Source of the DNA: Actinoplanes regularis
GTDB taxonomy: Bacteria; Actinomycetota; Actinomycetes; Mycobacteriales; Micromonosporaceae
Reading direction: 5' to 3'
Length of the DNA stretch: 64,000 nucleotides
NCBI RefSeq assembly: GCF_900188005.1
Contig: NZ_FZNR01000028.1
Coordinates: 1-64,000 of the forward strand
Below are positions 17,109-25,700 of this stretch, piece by piece. Numbering within the stretch: the first letter of the stretch is position 1; each line of letters starts with the position of its first letter. Position numbers and translations under genes: made by a program. Under the pieces are notes generated by a model. That model had not been told where the DNA came from, did not search any database, and saw nothing but the letters and a program-made list of their open reading frames with translations.

Positions 17109-18146
17109 ATGACGGCGGTAGCAATTAACCAGGTCGAACGCGGTTCTGAATCTGGCGCCACCTTGATCGGCGGGCGCCGGTTGACGCCGACCCCGGTGTT
17201 CGACACTTACTGGCGGTTCGCTGTGGCTCGTCAACAGGTCTACTTCGCCCGCCTGCACGACGAGCCTCGCCCATGGACGCGCGACCCGATCCTTGAGCAG
17301 TACCGGTTCACCAACTGCTACCGGGCGGCCGACCGGGTAAGTCAGCACCTGATCCGAGACGTCATCTATCAGGGCGATCAGGATTGGGACGAAGTCTTCT
17401 TCCGTGCGGTGCTATTCAAGCTCTTCAACCGGTCCTCAACCTGGCATCTGCTGTGCTCGACCATCGGCACCCCAACGTGGGATGGGTACCGGTTCAACGA
17501 CTTGGACACGGTCTTGAGCAACACCATGGCAGCCGGCGACCGGCTGTATTCAGCCGCGTACGTGATTCCGCCGCCGCAGCTGGGTGAAGGCCGCAAGCAC
17601 CGCAACCATCTGCGTCTGCTCGAGACGATGATGGCAGCGTCGGCACCGGCCCGGATCGCCGACGCAGGCAGCCTCCGCGAGGTCTTCGCCATCCTGAAGG
17701 CGTTTCCGACTTTTGGAAACTTCTTGGCGTATCAGTTCGCGATCGACCTGAACTACGCGAGCGCGCTCAGCTTCGACGAGATGGAGTTCGTCGTGCCCGG
17801 TCCCGGCGCCCGTGACGGCATCCGCAAATGCTTCGGCGCCGCTGCGGACGGGATCGAGGCCGACGTCATCCGTTACGTCACCGATACGCAGGAGGAGCAT
17901 TTCGCGAGGCTCGACCTGTCGTTTCCCACGTTGGGGGGCCGTCGCCTGCAGTTGATCGACTGCCAGAACTTGTTCTGCGAAGTCGACAAGTATGCGCGGC
18001 TCGCTCACCCGGACGTGGCCGGAATCAGCGGGCGCACCCAGATCAAGCAACACTTCCGCCGCGACTTCGCGCCGCTGACCGCGTGGTTTCCGCCCAAGTG
18101 GGGGATCAACAACCGGTTCACGGGCGGGCCGCCAAGTGCGGCATGA
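17109..18146 (+). CDS. 5-hmdU DNA kinase helical-domain family protein, copy 2
   Basis: A 345-residue paralogue of the gene at 12086-13132. The same landmarks appear in the same order: YRFTNCYRAADRVSQHLIRD, FKLFNRSSTW, GEGRKHRNHL, GNFLAYQFAIDLNYA, GPGARDGIRKCF, IDCQNLFCEVDKYAR and FPPKWGIN. Identity between the copies is moderate, so this is an old duplication rather than a recent one. No ribosome-binding site fits before ATG 17109, consistent with a leaderless start right after the palindrome. Family members act in thymine hypermodification of phage DNA; substrate and reaction here are unknown. A small ORF follows 35 bases downstream. Confidence 0.6.
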   Translation: MTAVAINQVERGSESGATLIGGRRLTPTPVFDTYWRFAVARQQVYFARLHDEPRPWTRDPILEQYRFTNCYRAADRVSQHLIRDVIYQGDQDWDEVFFRAVLFKLFNRSSTWHLLCSTIGTPTWDGYRFNDLDTVLSNTMAAGDRLYSAAYVIPPPQLGEGRKHRNHLRLLETMMAASAPARIADAGSLREVFAILKAFPTFGNFLAYQFAIDLNYASALSFDEMEFVVPGPGARDGIRKCFGAAADGIEADVIRYVTDTQEEHFARLDLSFPTLGGRRLQLIDCQNLFCEVDKYARLAHPDVAGISGRTQIKQHFRRDFAPLTAWFPPKWGINNRFTGGPPSAA

Positions 18147-18181
18147 TCACACCTTCATCCGACCATCCGCAGGAGAGCCCG

Positions 18182-18436
18182 ATGTCTTCAAGCCCGCAGG
18201 CCAGTACCAACACCGCGCACGTCGATGCGGTGACCGTTCTGGCCACCGCGCTGGACCGCCTCGGCGCCCGGATCCATCGTGACCTTCACGTCGACAGCAG
18301 CCACATCGACTTGAGCGACCCGCGGTTGGCTGCCACCCTGACCGGATTCTCCGCCTACGCCGACGAATGTCTTGCGGCGCTGGACAACCCGGCCGTCACG
18401 AGTGCTCTGGCCGCCCGGACCTCCGGGCACTCATAG
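18182..18436 (+). CDS. Small hypothetical protein downstream of helical-domain copy 2
   Basis: An 84-residue acidic helical protein (VTVLATALDRLGARIHRDLH, then YADECLAALDNPAVTSALA). ATG 18182 is preceded by AGGAGA at good spacing, which supports it as a real gene in the same transcript as 17109-18146. It converges on the thymidylate-synthase-like gene with 12 bases between the stops. No family is recognised; a small partner protein is possible. Confidence 0.6.
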   Translation: MSSSPQASTNTAHVDAVTVLATALDRLGARIHRDLHVDSSHIDLSDPRLAATLTGFSAYADECLAALDNPAVTSALAARTSGHS

Positions 18437-18448
18437 CCCGGCCGCGCA

Positions 18449-19228
18449 TCACTGCCAAGCTGCGCCGTCGGGGAACCGGGCCAACATGGTCCGCACCGGG
18501 ATGATCGGGGATTCCAAGTGGGCCAGACCGGCCACGACGGTCAAGTGCCCTACTTGCAGATCTGTCTGCCGGGCAACGTGGGCGAGCAACCTGCCCAGTC
18601 CCAGGTAGTTACCGTAGCCACGCTGGACGAGATACTGGCTACGGTAGGTAGCCAGTAGGTGTACCTGCCCGTCGGGGTCGGTCTGGAATGAGCAATGGCT
18701 CAGGCACGGGAATGCCATCGGACTGTTGTCGCGACCTGGCACATAGATGGGCACGCTGGTCGCGTCGTCGGGGACGGACACAGTAGCCTCGTATCGAGCC
18801 CGCTTAGGGACACCTCCCTTGCGTTCGATGAGGATCCGGTCGATCACCGCGCCGATCTGGTCGAACGGCTCCTTCCGAGTCGGGTACTGGATCAACCTAC
18901 CGAAGTAGGTTCCTCGATCGTTCTTCGAGAAGCGTTTCCGTAGTAGCGGATACATCCGCACGTACCGCTCTACCAACTGCGCGTGGTCTCGGCTGGTGCG
19001 GGCAATGGCCTCGGGGAAGATCGTGTTGGCGACCGTGTCCACACACTGCAGGTCCTGGTCAGCCAGCAATTTGTCCATGGAGTCTCGGACCGCGGCTGTC
19101 TCTGCCACCGGGTGGTTGATCCGGACGACGGTGTGGATGGCCTTCCGCTTGGGCTCTTCGTGCAGCCGCCGCGCCGCAGCCAGCCAAGCCGCTGAGACGT
19201 CAGCTGCTTCTACACTGATCAAGCTCAT
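18449..19228 (-). CDS. Thymidylate synthase-like protein
   Basis: A 259-residue protein with the thymidylate synthase/nucleotide hydroxymethylase pattern: VANTIFPEAIA (67-77), TYFGRLI (107-113), the active-site Pro-Cys in FPCLSHCSFQ (C175), TYRSQY (194-199, equivalent of the phosphate-binding Arg-Ser), GNYLGLGRLLAHVA (206-219) and AHLE near the end. Canonical enzymes have RSxD and HxY where this one differs, so it is a divergent member. Such relatives make 5-hydroxymethyl-dUMP or -dCMP in phages. ATG 19228 overlaps the protease gene stop as ATGA. It is the last gene of a four-gene operon with an acyl carrier protein, an XRE regulator and an ImmA-type protease. Confidence 0.58.
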   Translation of the reverse strand: MSLISVEAADVSAAWLAAARRLHEEPKRKAIHTVVRINHPVAETAAVRDSMDKLLADQDLQCVDTVANTIFPEAIARTSRDHAQLVERYVRMYPLLRKRFSKNDRGTYFGRLIQYPTRKEPFDQIGAVIDRILIERKGGVPKRARYEATVSVPDDATSVPIYVPGRDNSPMAFPCLSHCSFQTDPDGQVHLLATYRSQYLVQRGYGNYLGLGRLLAHVARQTDLQVGHLTVVAGLAHLESPIIPVRTMLARFPDGAAWQ

Positions 19229-20172
19229 CGTCGGACTCCGCTCGCCGGGCCAACCAGCACCTGCATACTCGGCGCGGCGATAAGGCCACGATGATCGTCG
19301 GGCGTAGGCATCAGCGTCACCGACCATGCCTGCCGACGATCAAAAGAAGTCACCGTCAGTTGCGACTCAGTGTCGATGACGCCGGTGACGTCGAACTCAG
19401 CGCCCTCTCCCGGCGCAACAGCATAGGGAGCGGCCAGCATGTGCACGGCGTCGGGACCGATGAACTCCGGGTCGGAACCCAGCCACGGCGCCCGGACGAT
19501 GAGCCGGTCACCCTGTTCGACCGGGAGGCGGCTGCCCTCCGTCAGAGCAGTCAGGTCCCAGACCCGCGGCGGGGTCTGAACCCGCTGACCGCTCAGACGC
19601 GTCCGTAGCCGGCCCGGCTGCACTTTCGCCCAGCCGTCGGCGACCTGTGGCTGCACCATCCGCAGGTGCTTTAGATGGCGCAGCGCCCCCAGGTACGAGG
19701 CTCCCAGATGCAGCGACAACTGATAGACGTCGGCCGCCTCGCGGGGAATGTCCAGACCCAGCCGAGTCAGCGTTGCCTTCACCAGGCGGATCGGCATCAG
19801 GAACCAGGCGGCGAACGCCTCCGCTTGCTTCTCCTGTTCTGGCCATTTGTCCCTGGGCATCCCGAGGAACGAGTCCGGCTCGTCGGCGAGGCATCGCTCA
19901 TGTCCGAACTCGGCGTGACCGATCTCATGCGCGGCGGTGTGCCGGAGGGTCGCCTCCCCCATGGCCGCGTTGAGGAAGATTCCCCCGTGGCGGCCAGAAC
20001 CGGCAGGGAGGTAAACGCCGAACAGGTTCGGCATGTTTTGTCCCATGACCGCCAGTCCGCAACGGCGCAGGGCAGCAAATACGTCGATGTAGCTGTCCTC
20101 GGAGACGCCGAGGCGACGCCGCAGGTTGGCGGCGGCGATGCTGGCCGTCCGGTGGGCCATCAGCCAATTCAC
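19225..20172 (-). CDS. ImmA/IrrE-family metalloprotease
   Basis: A 315-residue protein. The zinc site is the HExxH of TAAHEIGHAEFGH (residues about 80-92), followed by the glutamate-containing helix EKQAEAFAAWFLMP (about 114-127). The C-terminal part is beta-rich (about 215-310). Proteins of this family cleave their partner XRE repressor, as ImmA does for ImmR. The partner is the XRE gene immediately upstream, overlapping by 4 bases; the gene downstream overlaps as ATGA. This suggests relief of repression by proteolysis, with the signal unknown. Confidence 0.85.
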   Translation of the reverse strand: MNWLMAHRTASIAAANLRRRLGVSEDSYIDVFAALRRCGLAVMGQNMPNLFGVYLPAGSGRHGGIFLNAAMGEATLRHTAAHEIGHAEFGHERCLADEPDSFLGMPRDKWPEQEKQAEAFAAWFLMPIRLVKATLTRLGLDIPREAADVYQLSLHLGASYLGALRHLKHLRMVQPQVADGWAKVQPGRLRTRLSGQRVQTPPRVWDLTALTEGSRLPVEQGDRLIVRAPWLGSDPEFIGPDAVHMLAAPYAVAPGEGAEFDVTGVIDTESQLTVTSFDRRQAWSVTLMPTPDDHRGLIAAPSMQVLVGPASGVRR

Positions 20173-20594
20173 GAAGCGGCTCCCCGGCGCTCGGGAACGG
20201 GAAGATCATCGTCACCAGCCTCGGTGCTGGCCTGGTAGGACATCTCGAGGAACTGGGCGAACTTCATCACCTGGTTCAGGTCCTCCATCTTGAGGTTGTT
20301 CAGCCGCCGCGGGAGCCCGGCGAGGGCATGCTCGGCGGGGATCGCATCCACGTCCTCGTCCAGGAAGTAGCCGACCGGGTAGCGGTAGAGCCGGGCCAGC
20401 TTCTTCAGCTCCAGGCTGTCAACCCGTCGGGCGCCACGTTCGATCTCGCTGATCGCGGATCGCGGAATGCCCGTGCGCTCGGAAACCCACAGCTGGGAGT
20501 AGTTGAGATATTCGCGAGTGGTCTTCAGCCGCTCGCTGAGAAGGGTCGCGTCACTGAGACGGCCAGCCTCAGATCCGGAGGTCGTCATAATCAT
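20169..20594 (-). CDS. XRE-family repressor paired with the ImmA-type protease
   Basis: About 141 residues. The helix-turn-helix spans about 20-75 (TTREYLNYSQLWVSERTGIP, then RSAISEIERGARR), and a tail follows that ends in a helical dimerisation-like segment (MEDLNQVMKFAQFLEMSY). ATG 20594 overlaps the acyl carrier protein stop (TAATG) behind AGGAG; ATG 20588 is the alternative. The gene stop overlaps the protease start, giving the classic repressor-protease pair. Its operator is probably the nested repeat at 20914-20984, upstream of this operon. Confidence 0.85.
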   Translation of the reverse strand: MIMTTSGSEAGRLSDATLLSERLKTTREYLNYSQLWVSERTGIPRSAISEIERGARRVDSLELKKLARLYRYPVGYFLDEDVDAIPAEHALAGLPRRLNNLKMEDLNQVMKFAQFLEMSYQASTEAGDDDLPVPERRGAAS

Positions 20595-20878
20595 TAGCTC
20601 CTGTCGCCAATAGTGCACGCGGTCCTCACGACCTGCGCAAAGTCACGCACCGAGCGCATCGACCGGGCGGAGTCCACGTCGGGGGCAACCTCGACGCCGA
20701 ACTCCTGCTCGACCCGGGTAAGAATCTCAACGATTCGCAGGGAGTCGATCGGCAGTTCCCAGCCGCCCTCCTCCAACGCGTCGCGCACATCAGCTTCGGG
20801 CTCACCCTGTTCGTCCGCGAGCAGCCGCACGATCACGTCGACGATCTCCTCCACCGTCGGGCCGGTGATGCTCTGCAT
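20594..20878 (-). CDS. Acyl carrier protein
   Basis: A 94-residue phosphopantetheine-binding protein. The motif PIDSLRIVEIL carries the serine that would receive 4'-phosphopantetheine, flanked by the usual helices (VEEIVDVIVRLLADE before, LTRVEQEFGVEV after). It is the first gene of the operon that continues into the XRE regulator, the protease and the thymidylate-synthase-like protein. No acyltransferase, ketosynthase or adenylation gene is near, so it is unclear what it carries; an amino-acyl or acyl group destined for a base modification is one possibility. Confidence 0.85.
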   Translation of the reverse strand: MQSITGPTVEEIVDVIVRLLADEQGEPEADVRDALEEGGWELPIDSLRIVEILTRVEQEFGVEVAPDVDSARSMRSVRDFAQVVRTACTIGDRS

Positions 20879-20913
20879 GTACCCACCTCGCTGCTGTCGG
20901 GAATTCCGTCATC

Positions 20914-20984
20914 CTGCTGGACTGTACAGGTTCCTGTGTGGGATGTTCAAACAGGAACGTCGAACCTGTCGGATGATCCAGCAG
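20914..20984. promoter_or_regulatory. Nested inverted repeats in the divergent promoter
   Basis: Three perfect 8-bp inverted repeats are stacked about nearly one centre: CTGCTGGA/TCCAGCAG (20914-20921 and 20977-20984), ACAGGTTC/GAACCTGT (20926-20933 and 20962-20969) and GTTCCTGT/ACAGGAAC (20930-20937 and 20951-20958). The half-site ACAGGWWC occurs four times. The region separates the leftward acyl-carrier operon from the rightward MazG-Nmad1 gene. It is probably a multi-dimer operator for the XRE repressor and would control both directions. Confidence 0.65.
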
Positions 20985-21002
20985 CTTCCTGGGGGACCCA
21001 CC

Positions 21003-22592
21003 GTGGAGATGACCGCCTACCAACGCTCCGCCGCCAAGACCATCCAGCCCCTGCCCAACGGCGGCGACCCCGTCGTGGTCGCCCTACTCGGCCTGGCCGG
21101 CGAATCCGGAGCCGCACTAACCGCCTACAAGAAGCACCTGCGCGACGGCCCCGCACACCCGGAATTCCGCGCACGCATGCGCGAGGAATTAGGCGACGTC
21201 CTCTGGTACCTATCCACGGTGGCGCATCAGCTCAACCTTGACCTTGCTGAGCTCGCTACGGCCAACCTCAGCAAGATCGCTGACCGCTGGCGCCCCACCC
21301 CAGCCCCCGCGATCCCGTTCGACGCCGACCTGGATCCCCCCGAACAACTCCCCCGGCACGCCGACTTCACCTTCACCGTGACCCGCAACGCTGACGGACG
21401 CGAAGTGTCTGTACTGACCTGTGATGGCCAGCAGGTCGGCGACCCGATCACCGACGCCTCCCACGTCGCCGACGGGTACAACTTCCATGACCTCTTCCAT
21501 CTGTCGTACGCCGCGGTCCTCGGCTGGTCGCCGGTCATGCGCGCCCTACTCAAACGCAAACGCCGCAGCAACCCGCAGACCGACCTAGCTGAAGACGGGG
21601 GCCGCGCGATCGCCATCGAGGAGGGCATCTCCGCCTTGGTATTCGCCTACGCCAGTCGGCACGAATATCTCGACGGCAAGAACCACGTCGACAACGACGT
21701 CCTGGACACCATTCAGGGCATGGTTGCGCACCTGGAGGTCTCCGCCCATCGAACCGCCGACTGGGAGCAGGCAATCCTCACCGGCTTCACCGCGTGGAGG
21801 ACCCTGCGACGCCTCGGCGGCGGCACTGTCCGCCTGGACCTCGATGCCCAAACCTTGACCGTGCTGGACCCGGGCTCATCGCCTCGCAAGGAGTCTTCGG
21901 CGGTCACCACCTTTCGTGCTGCGGTATCCGATCTTCACCGCGCTAAGGACGCTTCCTACGGCAACTCATGGAAGCGTCGCGGCGAGCAGATCTCCATCAT
22001 GGCCAACATCGCCCGCAAGGTCGACCGCCTCAACATCGTCGCTACCAAGCTCGAAATCGCCGTGGACGAGAACACGATCGACACGGCCGTCGACCTGTAC
22101 GTCTACACCCTGAAGTACCTCAGCTACCTTGCCGACATCGACCGCGCAGCAATTCCCGACCTCCCGGCCCAACGACCCGGCGATACTTGGAGCGACGGGC
22201 CTAAAGGATTCGAAAATCTACTGACCGCCGCCGATCTTTCACCCCTCGAAGCGATCGACCACGAACCCATCTCGACCCTCGTGACCGCGATCGATCGCAC
22301 CTTTGCTGACCTCGAAAGGTGCTTCTCCAGCACCGGGGCATCCGCCCCGACCGAACGACGGGCTCGCCTCGCTGGAGCCCTCGCCAGCGACGCCCTGCGT
22401 CTGATCGCTGCCCTCCAAGCCACCCAGGCGGACCTCTACAAACAATTCCTTACGACATGGCACCATGTGAACTCGCAACAAACCGTCCAGCCCGCAAATA
22501 GACGCCTCGAGCTCCTTCCGCCGCGCTGGCCAAACCTCCCGGACGTCGGTAGCCAGTCCGGGACATTGCGCGAAACCAGCAGGCAGACGTAA
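21003..22592 (+). CDS. MazG-like pyrophosphohydrolase fused to a DUF1599/Nmad1-like domain
   Basis: About 529 residues in three parts. Residues 1-90 are MazG-like with the acidic motifs LAGESG (E34), KK near 43 and REELGDVLWYL (E61, E62, D65) that bind Mg-nucleotide. Residues about 95-265 are the domain shared with the gene at 14215-15153 (VADGYNFHDLFHLSYAAVLG). Residues about 300-390 resemble DUF1599, called nucleotide modification associated domain 1 (KDASYGNSWKRRGEQISIM, IARKVDRLNIVATKLE, VDLYVYTLKYLSYL). A further helical tail follows. The GTG at 21003, just after GGGGGA, is the best start; ATG 21009 and ATG 20973 are in frame. The role may be to sanitise or supply nucleotides for modification. 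Confidence 0.65.
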   Translation: MEMTAYQRSAAKTIQPLPNGGDPVVVALLGLAGESGAALTAYKKHLRDGPAHPEFRARMREELGDVLWYLSTVAHQLNLDLAELATANLSKIADRWRPTPAPAIPFDADLDPPEQLPRHADFTFTVTRNADGREVSVLTCDGQQVGDPITDASHVADGYNFHDLFHLSYAAVLGWSPVMRALLKRKRRSNPQTDLAEDGGRAIAIEEGISALVFAYASRHEYLDGKNHVDNDVLDTIQGMVAHLEVSAHRTADWEQAILTGFTAWRTLRRLGGGTVRLDLDAQTLTVLDPGSSPRKESSAVTTFRAAVSDLHRAKDASYGNSWKRRGEQISIMANIARKVDRLNIVATKLEIAVDENTIDTAVDLYVYTLKYLSYLADIDRAAIPDLPAQRPGDTWSDGPKGFENLLTAADLSPLEAIDHEPISTLVTAIDRTFADLERCFSSTGASAPTERRARLAGALASDALRLIAALQATQADLYKQFLTTWHHVNSQQTVQPANRRLELLPPRWPNLPDVGSQSGTLRETSRQT

Positions 22593-22758
22593 CGCACTGC
22601 CCGGCAGCCTGCACGGCGATGGCCGCCTGCAGCAGCGGACCTGTCAAGAACGAGATGTCCCTGACAGCCGAACGACATACGGATTCGGCGTTCTTGGAGC
22701 AAGACGAGGAACAATCATGACCACCGGCAGGGCGGACCGCTCGTGAGGACCACATCGG

Positions 22759-25700
22759 TCAGGTGGCATGCACCTGTGGTTTCGTGGCTGCTTCTGCGAT
22801 GGCCTGGCGGGCCAGGAAGAGAATCGTGGCAGGGTCGATGGCCGCGATCGCGGGAAGGAACATCGTCAGGTCAGCACTGGGAAGGGCCCGGAGGAGATAG
22901 CGCCGGGCCCTGGCTGAGTCGCCCGCCTTCGCCGCCGTCAGGGCCAGTCTGGCCAGGAACCGGTTGAGGTACTGCTCGTCGATCTGATCGAGATGCTGCT
23001 CGGCGGTTGCCCAGTCGCCCTGCTTTCCGGCGCTGGCCGCGATCGCTGTGGCGACGCGGGCCCGGCAGCCACGATCGACGATTTGGTGCAGCAGGCTACT
23101 GGCAGATTCCAGGTCGGCGGTGTCCGCCAGGTGTTCCGCGGTCATGGCGATGGCGTCGTCGCGTACGTATTCGTCGGCGATCGTCCGGGTGATGGTTTCC
23201 GCAGTGGCGTAGTCACCGATGACCACAGCGGCCTTCGCGATCTCGAACGTCGCCCTGTCGCTGATGATGTCATTGACGATGCGGTTGACAGCGGCTTCTG
23301 CATCGCTACGCTCGCCGGCGTGCGCGTAAGCCTCGGCCAGGTCGCCGAAGGCGTAATCTCGTTCCTCTCGTCTGTAGAGCCGATCGATGAGTTCATTTGC
23401 TTTCCGAGCCAGGGCCATGGCGCGTTGCCCAGGTTCAGAAGCCACAGCGACGGCACGAAGCGCGTCGATCCGGTATGCCGGCCGGAAGACCGTCATGGCG
23501 AGTCGTTCCGCCCCGTCCAGCTGTCCTGCGGCGGCGAGCACTGTCACCAGGCCTACCGTTTGCTCATCGCGAACGTACTGAGCGGAAATGGCCGCTAGGG
23601 AAGCCTCCGCCGTCTCGGCCGCCTTCTGCGCGCGGGACCAGCCACCGAGAGTGTTCAGGGCTGCAGCGATTCCGGTCAGCGCAGCTGATTGCTCGTGCTC
23701 CGGATCGACGGTGCGGGCAACAGCCTCTGCGAGTTCTTCATCGCCGACGGATGCGGTTGCCGCGGCTAACGCGCCCAGCAGCCGCCAGTGATCGTGGCGG
23801 TTCCCCCGTGCGGCCTCCTCTGCTCGCAGCGCCAGGCGCTCGGCCTCGGACGGCACGTCATGCACCAAGAGAGCAGCCATCTTCGCGAGCAAGTCAGCGC
23901 GGTGGTGCGGCCGGGTCAATTCCTCCGAAATCTTCTCGGCTTGGTCCAGACGACCGGTTACTGCCCAGGCCCGCGCCACCTGAGCACGCTCGTATTCGTC
24001 ATCGATGAGGAAATAGGCCCGATCGATGATTGCCTGCGCCTCAGCGACAGCACCCATCTGCCCGGCAAGGCTGGCCAGATCCTCCAGGAGCCAAAGGTAC
24101 TGCTCCAACTCGTCATCAACGGCGTCCACCGTCTCCAGCGCTGTATGCAGCAATCGGCGAGCGTGCTCCTGGTCTCCGGCAGCGATGCAGGATCTCGCCA
24201 GTGCCGCGAGGGCGGTTCCCCGCTCATAGGCATCGGTCAGGGACTGAGCCGCCCTGGTCGCTTCAGCAAAGGCCGCCCGGGACTCGTTCGGCAACCCGCA
24301 ATCACGTGCTGCGACAGCGAGATCAGCAAGACCAGCGGGTATGTCGGCCGGGCAAAGGAGGCCTCGGACCATCCGCTCGGCGCGGTCAAGGTCGCCGAGC
24401 TTCACGAAGGCAACCGCCACATTGGATACTTCTGTGTGCGATATGTCTTCCCAACCAGACACTTCTTCAGTGGCCGTTGCTGCTTCCTCCATCAGGAGCA
24501 TCGCCGACTCCAGATCGTCGAGGGCGCTGCGGACAACGGCGACGCGGGCGAGAAAACGCGCTCGTGGACTTATGTCCAATTGGCCAACATCGATAAGCGC
24601 GGAGTCCAACAGGCGTGCAGCGCGCGCCAGGTCTCCGCGATCGGCCGCAACTTCTGAAAGCCGCAAATGCAGTCTGCTCGTACGCCAGGAAGGGATGTTG
24701 ATTCTGCGTGCCAGAGCCTCCGCGTCCTCGAGATCGCCTTTCTCGGCAAGTGCGTCGATCATGCATTCGAGCGCTGCTCCTCGCCCGCCGAGGTCTGAAA
24801 TGCCCCGGACCAGCGCCTCTGCCCGGTCGGGCTGCCCAAGGTTCACCCAGATGGCCGGCAGTTCCGAGGGCAAATCCGCGTTCCGCGAGGCCAAGGCCCG
24901 ATGCCGGACAGCCAGCCGAGCTGGAAAAACCAGGTCCGTTCCACCCTCGCCAACCGCCATCTCGTACGCCTTGAGCACTTCGTCGTGCGCCACCGCGTCC
25001 CCGCCGGTCGCGTGCAGCAGCCGATCATGCCGGCTGGCATCGGTGGCCGCGTCCACGAGGCGTGGAAGATCAGGGATTGCTGCCAGCATGTGGGCGTAAC
25101 CGTGGAGCAGGTATTGCGGTGTCTCTGCGGGCCAGCCCCGATCCTGGTAGGACCCGGCCCACTGATGGATCCACCCCTGATATGTGGTCAGCGCCCTGCC
25201 GAAACGCTCCGCAGCCTCTGCGGCGAGCGTCTCGTGCATGAAGCTCAGCGAACCTGCCACGCCCGTCCGTGCGCCGACTGTCCGGCCAAGCACGCCGTCC
25301 AGCAACGCCTCCAGTTCGTAGTGCGGCCGGTTGGTCAGCTCGCCGAGATCCGCGCTGTTCAGGCCGCCCAGCGAGGCGGTGATGAGGCCGAGAACATCCC
25401 GTCCCGCACCGTCCACGGCGAGCTGCTCGCGCAACTCCCGCTTGGCCCAGCGGCCCACATCCCGCGCATGGGGCGACGGGATCAGCTGCCTGACCTGGCA
25501 GGACCGCAGAGGATGATCCGCCGGCACGGCGTCGGGCAGGGCCGGCGTTGCGCGGCTCGCCGCGATGACCCGCAGCCCGCCGATCGGCGACTTGGGTAAT
25601 AGCGCCGCCACGCTGAGCATGCCCGACCCAGGCCCGGCGCCACGGTCCTCGTCGAGTCCGTCGATTACCAGCACCAGCCGCCGGCCCTTGGCGTTCGCCT

